Below are positions 50,079-62,556 of a stretch of 64,000 nucleotides of DNA, one piece after another. The stretch is from Piromyces finnis. Taxonomy: Eukaryota; Neocallimastigomycota; Neocallimastigomycetes; Neocallimastigales; Neocallimastigaceae. Made by a program: the position numbers and the translations under genes. The stretch covers positions 186,001 through 250,000 of the forward strand of contig MCFH01000028.1 in NCBI GenBank assembly GCA_002104945.1. Direction: 5' to 3'. A model generated the notes under the pieces. It searched no databases, was not told the DNA's origin, and was given only the letters and a program-made list of their open reading frames with translations. Positions within the stretch are counted from its first letter, which is position 1. Every line of letters begins with the position of its first letter.

Positions 50079-51470
50079 AATTTATTTGTATAGAACTTTA
50101 TCCACAAAATTAATTTCATTTTAGAGGTAGGTCAGTTATTATTCATCAGTTGAATTTTATCGAAACCTTTAATTAATGTAGACAAAAATATTATAAATAA
50201 ATAGTGGTAATAGTATTATTATTTATTATCTATACTTTTAAAATTTGTAATTATTCATTTCAAACCATTCCTATAGACATAGATTTACACATTATTAAAA
50301 TTTAAAAAATTCATCGATTTTTAAACTATACATTAATATAATTATTAAAATTAAAGTTTATAATAAAATATGAACAATTAATATAAATTTGGAATTATTA
50401 ATTTCTTTGCTGTTTTCTTTTTTAGAAAATAACTTTTTTAATTACAAAATTTCACTAATTTTTTAAATAGACAATGTATTATTATGTCTTTACACTAGTT
50501 TATTGTATGTAACTATAAGTGTATATTAGATTATTGTCATTATGACTATTTTTTTTTTTAAATATTACAATCTATTGCAATAGTAAATATAATAATATAT
50601 ATATATATTTTTTTTTTTGCAAATTATTAGTAGTAACGCAAAGTAGGACAATAAAATAAAAATTTTAAAAACCTTAAAAGCCTTTTCCACCTTAATATTT
50701 TGTTATATAAAACTTTAAAATTTAAGGTAAATATACTCTATTTAATTATTATTCATTTATATAATTATTAATTAAAATATACAACAAAAACTCTAAAATT
50801 TTTTAAACTTTTTAAAACTAATTTAATTAAAATTTTTTTTTTTTTTTTTACTATTATTTAAACTAAGAATCCTTATTATTATTATGAGTAGGAATTGTTT
50901 TATTTAATTGTATATTAATTCTTTTTTTTTTTTTAAAGCGTAGGTTGAGTACGAAAAAATTATTTGATAAATTAATTAAAATTAATTAATTTATAAAGGT
51001 TTAATTAATGTAAAAAAAAAAAAAAGAACCGACCGAAATGATAGTTGGTATAAACTTTTATATTTTTATAGGATATCATCATCATCCTTATCATCCTTAT
51101 ATATTTATTTAATAAAACATTGACATTAATAATAATGAATGTCGGTAGTATTATTTTATTTTATTTATTTTTAATTTTATATATTGTATATTATTGTATA
51201 TATATTTAATATCGAACTTCGATTTAAGATCTATTAAATTATTTAACTTTATCCATAATAATGTGAATAGTTTATTATGGCTTAAAATACCATTTATTAT
51301 TATAAAAGATTTGTTTGTCACCATAGTAAGAATCAATACTATTCTTTAACTAAATTTTTTAATAGTGAAGTTTAAAAAAAATTAAAGTAACTTTACGGTT
51401 TAATAAAAGTATACAAAATTGTATGTCAATTTTATTCATACAAAATTACTAGTCATCTTTAAAATCTATT

Positions 51471-51566
51471 TTTTTTAAGGATGAATAGTAATGTGAGATA
51501 CATTTTTTAAGGATGAATAGTAATGTGAGATACATTTTTTAAAGACAAATAGTAATGTGAGATACA
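51471..51566. repeat. 32-bp minisatellite, three copies
   Basis: Three direct copies with a period of 32 bp. Each contains AATAGTAATGTGAGATACA; the third copy differs at AAGACA versus AGGATG. The unit is not low complexity, so this is a genuine minisatellite. Confidence 0.9.
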
Positions 51567-51819
51567 TTTACTTTTATTAAAATGAAATAGGTGTATCTTC
51601 CATTCTTCTTTTTCTTCTTCTTCTTTTTATTATATCCTTTTCATTTTCAAAAGTAATTTTATAGAAAGCATGAATTATATATAGTCCGTCCCTTTTCCAC
51701 AGAATATTTTTATTATTTTATTATTAAATATTCCAAAAATAGATGCATCTAACGATCTACAAAATATTGGAGTAAATCTTATCAATCAAAACAAATGAGT
51801 ATTTAAAACTGATTTGTTC

Positions 51820-51960
51820 TGATGTGGTATGGTTTGACCATTTCCCCCCCTCCTATATTGTATGGTACAATACAAAATTTAATACATTTTTTTAGTAGTC
51901 AACTAGCCATTGCTGGGTTTTCAACGACTGCGGCGGCAACCTCCCCTTGTTGGCCTAAAA
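51820..51960. other. GC-richer island of unknown origin
   Basis: Within the desert this ~140-bp patch contains a C8 run and ACTGCGGCGGCAACC, strikingly unlike its surroundings. The minus strand reads LGQQGEVAAAVVENPAMAS for about 20 codons before a stop. It may be a remnant of a coding exon, a mobile element or transferred DNA; nothing is identified. Confidence 0.3.
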
Positions 51961-54819
51961 GAAAAGTTGTAATAAAATGTCAATTTTTAATACAATTTTA
52001 ATTAATGATTTAATTTTATTTATGGAATAAATATATTAGAGTATACTCATAACCAGATGTAGGACCGTGACAATTACTAAAAAAAACAGAAAAAAAGTTT
52101 CTGAGTATTTCTACATGCGATTTTTATTAAAAATAATATATGTAAAATCAATAGTGTATATATATTGTAATATATTTCATTTACTATTGATATTGAATAA
52201 TATATACAATATATTTATTCCATAGTTTTAGTAATTTTTTTATTGGATGGTTTATAAGATGAATTAAGCAATTAAAGGTATATTACAATATATTCTAATA
52301 TATATTCTATAGAAAAACTTTTTTTCATTTTGAATAAAAAAGTAATAATTAATTTTTATATGAATAAAAAAAAGCATTAATTAAAGTATAATTTTTGTTA
52401 TATTAAAATAAGTTTGGTTGTACTAATTTATATATTACACAATATATTATGATATATATTATGATAAATGTAAATTAAATTTCTAATATATTCCAAGTTA
52501 ATATATTATAATTATTAGTAGAATATAAAAGAAATTTACTTTTTATAATAAATCAAAAGTAATATTAATAATACTAATAAAAAATATTAATATTAATAAT
52601 AATAATACTAGGTATTTATTCTATAATATTTATTATTATATTTTATATTTATTCTATATTATATATTTTATATAAATTATATAATTCTATTATATACCAT
52701 TTATTATTTATTATATCATTTATAATTTTTAAAAGTAATACTACCATTTATTATAATCTATATTTATTATTTATTATATATATTAATATTTATTATTATA
52801 ATATCAATTATTAGATTCATTATTATTATATTCATCTTTTTTTATTATAATAATAATTATACTTTTGATTTTTAATTAATAAATCGTTTAATTAAGATGA
52901 TTTTAATAAATATACTATTAAATCCTACTTCACAGTCAAGGAAAAAAAGGAAAAAGTGACCTTTTTTTTATTATTTGCTTGCATTGAATTATATAGAAAA
53001 AAAGAAATAAAAATCAAGTATTTTATTATAAATTTCTAAAGCTTACTGTGCCATTAAAGTCTAGTATTTGACCAAGTGCAAATGGCTATTTATTTATTTT
53101 ACTTTAAATCTTATTGATTATTAAAAATTAATATATTAGATTATATTAATTTTTTTAGTATGAACTTAAAAGTTTTTTTTTTTTTTTTTTTTTTTTTTAT
53201 ATATAGCAAAATAAATTATATCATAAATTATAATCATAAATTAAATAAATTATGAAATAAATAAATAATGCTATTATGCTTTAAAAATTTTTATATTGAA
53301 TTTTTTTTTTTTTTTAAAAAAACTTTTTTTTTTTTTAAAAAATTAAGAGAAAAGCTTTTTTTTTTATTTTATTATAATACTATTTATGTTGTAAAAAAAG
53401 AAAAAAAAAAACACACACACACACAATTACAATCTATTTTATGTTAAAATAATAACTCATGAATAGTTTTTATTACTTTAATAATATAATATATATTTGT
53501 AAGGACTATTTTTATTTATAATAATGATAACAACTATATAACATATTAAAAATATAGATGGTCAATTGAATAGTGTCATTATTGGACATCTTTATAATAT
53601 TAGTAGTAAAGGTCAAACCTTTTACAAGTAGGAAATTATTTGTTTTAAAAAAGAGTTTTATAAATATTATAAGTATTATTCATCAAAGTTAAAAAAAAAA
53701 CATCATCTTTGAATATAAAATAAATGTATAATACATTTATTTTTTTTCATACAAAGGTATTATTATAAAAATTGGAATGTGTTGAACATTTAAGACAATA
53801 AATAAATTTTATTTGTTGTTGTAAAAATTTTAGTTTTATTTCTTTTTTTTTTTTTTTTTTTTTTTTTTTTGAGGAGGAATATAAAGTAGTTATTAAAAAA
53901 GTTACTTTCGTTTCTTATATTCCTTTCTATTTTTTACGTTTTTTTTTAAATATAATAAAAAAAAAATCACTTTTTTTTTTCTTTCTTACTCAATATATAA
54001 AAGAACGTTAAAAATATTCAAAAAAAAAAAAAAAGTTAAAAAACTAAATGAAAATATAATATTTATACATCTCTACTATTATTGAATAAGAAAAAATACT
54101 TAAAATATTTATAGTTTTTTTTTTCAATGTTTTATTTAAAAACTATCAATAGCTTAAAAAAAATATAAAACTAAATACATCTGTCAAAAAAAAATATATA
54201 TATATAAAGGAGACTAATTCTAATATATTTTTTTTTATTTCGTATATATTTAACTTTTTATTATTATTATTATAAAATATAGTAATAATATAGTAATATA
54301 TATTTAAAATAAGCATACTATAATACACCTAATTTATATATACTATTAACCTTTGGAAAAAATATTATTATATATTGAAAAAACTATACAATTCGATATT
54401 ATCGTGTCAAAAAAAAAAAAAAAAAGAAACAAACACAAGGACGAAATTATTCAACTTTATTATTTTAACAAAATTTTTTTATTACCAATTTTTTAATTAA
54501 GAATCAGTTAAAGTGTATTTATCTATCACTCAACATATAGACTATAAAAATAATATTAATAATAATAGAAACTAAGGAATATTTTTCTCAATAGAAACTA
54601 ATTGATATAGTAGATTATTAATCAATATAAAGATAAAATATCAAACCATAAACGTAAAGATTATCCTTATTAAAATATTTATTTTTAGTAGAGTTGAACG
54701 TTTGACAAGACAGAATTTTTTTTTTTTCAGCATAAAAATATTTTAGTATATTGTAAAGGGAGAAAAGAAATTATAATAAACTTAACGCACCAGAAAAAGT
54801 TTTATTTGATAATAATAGA

Positions 54820-57800
54820 ATGGTTACTATTCTTCAATCAAATTCACCAGAAATAATTCCTTGTACTCCAAAAAAATCAAATATTTATCAAAAACATCAT
54901 ACAAATTTAAAATCAGATAGAACTATAACAACAAATATTGATACAGCATCTTCTTCAACCTCAAATAGATGTTTAACTTCATTATCGACAGGTTCATCTA
55001 AAATATATTACAAGAAAAATATAAAAAATTTATTAGCAGTCCCATCCATACCAACATCACTTCCACCCATTGATAATATTAGTAATTATCAAAATTATTA
55101 TCATAATCCTCACTTCAATACCATAACTAAACGTTATACAAGTTTAAATTCAGGTATAAAAGAACCAACTATTTCCAGGGATAACTTTTTGGTTTATCCA
55201 TTTAATACTATGGTTAGTGAATCATTAAATTCACCAAATATCAACGATAATCACGACATACCAATAGATATTCAATCCTTCAAGGATACTATAGGTATAA
55301 CACCACCTTCAACAACTCCTTCAACACCTACAACACCTTCATCTATACATTTAAAAAATATTGATACGCTTGATGAATCATTTTTATCTGTTCCTTCTTC
55401 AATAGAATCAAAAAATCTTTTAAAAGAAACACCATCTTCAAATACCCTATTACCTTTTTCGACGTCAAGTCAATATACCAAGAATAAAAATAATTGCAAA
55501 AATACTACCTCTATTATGACTACTATTCATCACCCAAAAATAAATCGTTTACTACCACCATCAAATAATACTACTATGAATTCAAAAAAAATAATAAAAA
55601 AATCATTATCTAAAGGATTTTACGAAAACAATTTTGATACTCGTTTTACATCACCGAAAAATACTATACCAAATTCCGTCATAAAATCAAAGCATACTTT
55701 ATACAATGGTAGTTTTAATGTACTTTCAAATTCTAATCCTTGCTTAATATCGTCAAAACATAAAGCATTATGCCTTCAACTCTTAGTGGACTTAAGACGT
55801 CATTCGGATTCCGGTCCATTCCTAAACGCGTCGGAGAACAAAAAAGAATGCTGCCGTGAAAGAGAACGTCGAAAAAAGAGTAAAAATAGAAAAAATGGTG
55901 TCAAGCAAAATACCATGTTGATATCCAAAATGTCAAATACCTATGACAATGTTACATTAGATTCTTGTAAACATTCTTCCGATCTTTATTCCATACAACA
56001 GCAACTGGAAGAAGACGGCTATAAAAATATTTACAGTGTCTTTTTGGATTTACAACAAATGCTTCTTTATTTCTATAATTCATGCCATGATCATTTTATT
56101 CATCGTATGGGAAAAAATATAGAAAAATTTTTAATAGAGAAGCTTGAAATGATGCCTGAAGATTTTATTAAGGAATTAAGGGAACAATGCATTCACCATT
56201 ATCAATACTATAGAAGGTTAGCCTTATCTTCATCCACTTCATATCCAGTATTACCAAGTTTTCTTAAAGTTATTACTTTACCAACCTTATTAGATGATTC
56301 GTTTGAATCTGAAGAAGATTGGATGATCTCTGATCATGACGGTTTAAACGACGCCATTCATGATAAAGCTTCATTCCAACGTGAAGAGCAGTTGAAGGCG
56401 TGTAAAAAAAAGGAACGTGAAAAGTTGTGTCTTATTCTTGGTGAAAATAATTCTGATAAATTGATAAAAAAATCAAAGGGAAAATCAATTGTTTGTAAAT
56501 TCAATGATGAAGAAAAATTGTCGTCTTCCTCCTCCTCCTCCTCCCTTGATAGAAAACGTAAGCACACTCAAAAGGAAGATGAAACTAGACTCGTTAGTTG
56601 GAATATTATTTTAAAGAAGATACCCCATTCCTCTAGTCAACCCAATGACTGTGCAAACCCTATAAATAAAAAGATAAAAACATTAAAGTATGATTCAGTC
56701 AAGGGAAAAACGTTTGCTCATCACCCCAAAAATAAAAATTGGATTATTCAACTCAAAAGAAATGGCCAATCCCAATCCTTTGTTTTTTCAAGAAATTTAT
56801 CCTATCGTCACCATCATTCTTCAAATCTTTCCTCAAAACCATTTAATTTTATTTTAACTCTACCCACCGAAATTATAAAAAATTCTCCATGGGCAAAATT
56901 CTTTTATCATTATACCGCCGTTTCACCAAAATCCTTAAAAGAGGAAAAAAAGGAAAGAAAACTACTTTATCAAACCAAATCAAAACCATTGATTGAGGTA
57001 AAAGAGAGCAATGTAGTAGTAGAATCATCACCTCATCCTAAATCCTCCAAGAATGAAAAAATGGAGGTTTCCGCCGTGTTACCAAAAAAGCAACTTGAAT
57101 TTAATTCTTCTGAGATGGGTATAACACAAGCCTCAGGTAACAATCGATACACTAATTGAGTTTTTAACTAGTTTTTTTTTTTTTTTTTTTTTGCGACTCA
57201 TAAAAGATTAATTTTTTTTTTTTGCCAATTTTTTTTAGAGGGTCATGAAAGAAAAAAAGAATTGAATGACGATATGTTTGTCGATCTTTGCTCATCCACA
57301 TCCTCCGAATTTGATAAAAAAGATTTAATGGAAAAAGAAGACATGGAATGCTCAATGAAATGTGACTTTTTACCACCAACCCCACCTTCATCTTCTCCAC
57401 CGTCCTCTCCAATGAACATTACGGAAGAGGAGGTCAAAGAAATGACAGAAAGAGAGGATGACGATGTTATGGCTTTAGATGTTAAAGAAAAAGTCGATAC
57501 CACCAAAAAAGAAAAAGATGGTGATAAGGAAAAAAATAAAAATGCGGAAAAGAAAAGTGACAAGACAGAAAAGAAAGAACTTGTCAAGGAAGAACAAAAG
57601 AAGCCATCGACCGAAAAGACAGAATCAAGTTTTAATCCATTAGAGTGGTTAGAAAGTAAAAAAGATTCAAAATCTTTAAATTATGAAGCCTTAAATTCTC
57701 TTAAAAAAGATCAACAAGAGTCACTCTCCAACTTTTTAATTCACCAACAAATTAATAATATTATTGAGACTCAATTGTTGATTGATCATTTAAATAATGT

Positions 57801-60800
57801 TAATGATTCAACCTCCACCCATTCCTCCTTACCCTCTTTGTATCCATTAAATCATTTTGACCATTTTTTAAATAATCTACCAAATTTTTCTGATCCTAAC
57901 AACAGCACAAACCTTCTTTCCTCATTAATGCTAACGAATGAAAATGATTTATCTTCTACGGTTGCGGCATTAACTTCGGCCAACCAAGCATTTGATGCTA
58001 CCAACGATTTCATTGATTGGGAAAAAGCCTGTAGCGATAATCTTTCTAATGGTCAAAATATCGTTCATTCGTCAATGCTTTCTTCCTTGGATACAACCTT
58101 TCCTTCCTTATTACCAAGTTGTTCAAATGACTCCTTATTGTCCAGTACAAGTGCTATTACTGAAAATATAATGAATTCCTATGTTAATAATTATTTCGAT
58201 GATACTATGCTTAATCCTCTATACGATATCCCATCAACATCAACAAGCTCTACAGCTGCTGCTGATCTTTCTCTTTTTGATACCAATAATTTAACTTTAA
58301 ATCATTTAATTCCTGAAGATATTAACTCTTTTGTAAATAATACCACAATATCATCTTCGCCATCAGAATTAGCATCATATCCAACTCATACAATGGATTT
58401 AAATCCTTTAACTACCACCCCCCCTGTTTTTTTGAATCAAAATGCATTAGCTTTTAATTCCATACCATACTCTTCTAAATTATTAGCTAATCCATCCTCT
58501 TTTCCATTAATGAATGCCAAAGATCCTCTGATGATGGGAGGTTTAAATGACCCAGTTACAATGGCTCTTCATACCTTACCTTCAAATCTACACTATTCTT
58601 CTCCAGCCTATTCCTTACGTAATACAAAATTAGGTGGTATTTCTTCAACACCACCATCTACTTCCTCAAATAGCGTCTATAAACATCATCATCATATTAA
58701 TAGTAGTAATTTATATATAACAGCTTCTAATATCGCAACCTCTCTTACCGCTGCTTCCAAAAAGATGTCAAAGAAATCGACAGCAGCAGCAACAACTAAA
58801 GCAGCAACAACAACTGAATCAAAACAATCTTTACCAAAGCAATCAAAAAAGCATACTTTAAAGACCCCTGATGTTGTTGAGGATGGTTCAGTTGCCACCA
58901 CCACCACCACCACTCCAACAACAACAACAGCAACAACAACAGCAACAACAACAACGACAGCAACAACTGTGGCTTCAACAGTTTTAATTCCAGAGGGTAC
59001 CACTAAAATTCCAGCAACTACTTCAGATAAAACTTTTGCAATGCCAATAGACGATACTGCAAAAATGACAACAATTTCTAATAAAGTGGCCAGCACAAGT
59101 AGTACAGTAGCCATACCAACAGTGACAATGACAACTACTGTTGCTAAGCCAACAACGACCATAAAAGATACTGCAGCAATGATGACCAGTGTTGTTGTCA
59201 AACCAACAATAGCACCAGCAACCATAGAGGATACAACAATGGTGGTCAGTACTGTTGACAAGCCAACATCTGTCATGGAAGATACAACAACCATAAAGGA
59301 TAAGACCACCATCACAACGACTCTTATGGATGATGTTACAGCAACTCAAAGTTCATTAGATCCTGCTTCTATTTTAAATTTACCCTCAAATGAGGGTAAA
59401 AAGGAGGAAAAAGAAGAAAATTCTACCAATGATAAATTATTATCTTCCGAAAAATCCGATAGGGGTGAACCCATTCTTAATTCTTTAGATAGAGTTACCC
59501 CAACCATTCCATCAAAAATCATTGCAGATACGATGCCTTCACTTTCAGCACCAACTTCTGATGTTATGTTAAGTGAGGTGAGTAAAGAAATTCAAGAGAA
59601 TCTTTCCTTTTTATCCAATACCCCCTCCATCATTGAAAATGAAAACGATACTGCCCATAACACGAATGATCTTTCTATCATCAGCACGGATGATTTTCTT
59701 ACTCCTCCAAATTATTCCTATTATGATTTATTATTAAATCTTAATAATAATTGTAATGAGACCCTTATTTCAGAAATGGCTAATCATGAATCTACCGAAA
59801 ACATGACCTTGGATGAAAATACTAATGGTCCTGTAAAGAAGGAAAAAGTTTTTGATAAAGGTAAAACAGGAGATATTACTGAAGATAAATCGTTCAATGA
59901 ATCAAACAGGGTTACCCTTCCTTCCAGAAAAGAAGGTTCAAAGGATGCCGCCGTAAAAAAGGAGGTTAAAGTTGAAGAAATAAAACCAAAGCCAAAAAGA
60001 ATAAGAATTTCGCTTGACCTTTCTCACTCAAATAGTAAGAAGGAAGAAGAAGAGGAAGAGGAAGAAAGTGAAGAAGAAAGTTTTATGGAGCAAGATATTA
60101 TAGAAGAAGAAGAAGAAGAAGAGGAAGAAGAAGTTAATGATATAATGGAAGAAGATTTAGAATCCGAAGAAGAAGAAGAAGAAGAAACAGATGATTATGA
60201 AAGTGATGAATTTGAAATGGAGGATGATGATGAAATTGAAGATTCTGACGAGGATAAAATGGAAGATGATGAAGATGATGAAGAAACCAATTTATCCTTG
60301 ATGGATATAAAACGTATAAAGCAACAACAGCAACAGCAACAACAGCAACAACAACAGCAACAACAACAGCAACAGCAACAACAACAGCAACAACAACAAC
60401 AACAACAGCAACAACAAAAGCAACATTATCATCAAAAAGAGGTGCTCCAAACAACTGAAATAATTAAAACCAATATCAAGATGAATTCACCACCAATTCC
60501 AAGAATTATTGTTCACACCAAAAAGCCAGTAAAAGTTGAATGCGATAGTCATGAATACGTTAATGTACAACAATTAAATTTTGAAGATCATCAAGAAAAT
60601 ATTTTTGATATTGAATATTTAACTCCGGAAATCTTATCAAAATTAAGAAAGTCAATTTCATCCAAGCCAAAAGAAGTAAAGAAAATAACGAGTCTTGCTG
60701 CCTATGGAACCAGAATTAATTCAACGGTTGATAAAAAAGAAAAAATTATTAATCTTTCAAAGTTGGTCATTAAAGAAAATAAGGAAAGAAAAATGGAAAA

Positions 60801-61626
60801 AAAGCCGATGATTAGTGCTCGTTCTAAAAAAATGAGAGGTAGAAGTGTTTTAAAGGTTCCAGTGTTAACTGAATCCAACAGCTCTAAAGCTAACAGTATT
60901 AATACACCTACTGCTGTAGCAGCAGTAACAACCAATACTCCTGTAAGAGGTAAGGGTAGACCAAAAGGTCATTGTGGAAGACCAAGAAAGAGATGGCCAG
61001 TGGAATCTCCACAAATTCCATTGGATCATATTAAAAGTGAACTTTATAATGCCAATAAAGAAAATAAAGAAAATAAGTTTATGGTAGAAGAAAGTGGTAA
61101 TACCCTTTATATTAAACCAGAATTACAAGAAAAGTCATCTGAAACGATCATCACTCAAGTATCTGTCACCACATCTTCTTCTGTAGAACCCATTACTGTC
61201 ATTACTTCTACTGTCCCTTCCTCGGTTATTACATCCACTAGAAATAGTCATTTTTATTCATCCTCTCCTAAACAATGTACCTATTGTGGCTCCACTAGTA
61301 CTCCATTATGGCGTCATGGTCCACCAGAATCACCTCGTCTTTGTAATAGTTGTGGTGTGAAATGGAAACGTGGTAAAATTCTTCAATCGCAACCTTCTGG
61401 TTTCCCATGGAATTCAATTTCGGTTGATAAGAAAACTGAAGAATTTCGTTCATTAATGCGTTGTATCACTTCTGAAAAAGTTTTAAAGGTTTTAGGAATT
61501 TTAAAAACATGTATGACCATTGCAATGAAACGTCAACTAGATCGTGGTGAAGGTGTCAAAATTGATATTCGTAGTATTGATTCAAGAGCTTGGAGTCAAT
61601 TATATCGTTATATTAAATGTCAATAA
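54820..61626 (+). CDS. Giant GATA-type transcription factor
   Basis: Two exons (54820-57136 and 57239-61626) separated by a 102-bp intron that ends in a T-rich acceptor. They join in phase (codon G/AG) to 2234 residues. The only strong domain is at the C-terminus: a GATA finger near residues 2119-2143, CTYCGSTSTPLWRHGP then LCNSCGVKWKRGK, of the C-x2-C-x18-C-x2-C type. This loop length also occurs in fungal factors such as White Collar-2. About 110 residues before it lie two AT-hook-like cores (GKGRPKGHCGRPRKRW, near 2010). The middle carries Thr-rich stretches, several Glu/Asp blocks (near 60040-60280) and 32 consecutive Gln. The N-terminal half is Ser/Asn/Thr-rich and likely disordered, with a Lys/Arg patch (RERERRKKSKNRKN). 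This points to a nuclear DNA-binding regulator with long activation regions. What it regulates cannot be said; there is no LOV or PAS domain that I can see. Confidence 0.85.
60322..60417. repeat. CAA/CAG repeat coding for 32 Gln
   Basis: Mixed CAA and CAG codons inside the GATA-factor gene. The mixing should slow slippage compared with pure CAG. Confidence 0.95.
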
Positions 61627-62148
61627 GTATACTTTAAAGAAAAAAATAATACCCCTACTCCTTTTCTTAGGAGGAAAGAAAAAAGGAGAACCCTATCCTG
61701 CTACCTATATTTATTTTTGGATCTTTTTAAAATGGTTTAATCAGAAAGAAAGAAGAAAAAGAAAACACCAACAACAATACCAATTTTTTTTTTTTTAAGC
61801 ATCTTTTTTTAATTAGTTTTTATTTTTTATTTTTTTTTTTTTTTTTTTTTACCTTTTTTAAAGGAATATTTTAATTTATTTTTCTAATTTATTTGGTAGT
61901 ATAGTTTTTTTTTTTTTTTTTATTATAAGTAGTTTTTTTTTTTATTTCTTTTTTACTTTATTATTCTTAGTAATAAATGTTCATCCTATAAAAAATTTTT
62001 GAAAAAAATCGATATATCTATATAAATAATAATTAAAAAAAAAAAAAATACTATTTAAAGATTATTATTTATTTAATAATGTAATAATTCTATTTTTTAA
62101 TATGATATCATCCTACTTTGTATAAAGTCACAACAACACCATTATTAC

Positions 62149-62185
<37 letters not shown>

Positions 62186-62525
62186 AGTATTAATCTTTTT
62201 CATATCTTTTTTAATATTTATTAAACAACGAATTTTTTTTTTTTTTTTTAATATTATAAATTATTATTTTTAAACATTCTAAAAAAAAATTCTTGTAAAT
62301 AATTTCATATCTATACTTTTTTTAATTGTAAATCATATTATATACTTTCCCAATTTCTAATAAAGTATATATATATATAAAAGTAGTCATGCAAATATAT
62401 ATATAAAAAAAAAAAAAATTAAAAATAAATAAAACAAGTAAAACCATAAAAAATATATATATTTACCTTTTATAACTTTTTTTTTTAAGAAGAGTGTTTA
62501 TATAATAATTTTATTTTTAGTATTC

Positions 62526-62556
<31 letters not shown>

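Noticed and set aside
54146-54328. Short minus-strand frame upstream of the GATA factor
   Set aside because: Ile/Tyr/Phe-rich text from TA-rich DNA with no supporting feature.
58692-59315. 207-codon minus-strand frame rich in Val
   Set aside because: Antisense of the Thr-rich part of the GATA factor (ACA/ACC codons read backwards).
57262-61626. GATA factor starting at 57262 as an independent gene
   Set aside because: Its first codon is TTG, and the 102-bp GT..AG intron joins it in phase to the 772-codon upstream exon.
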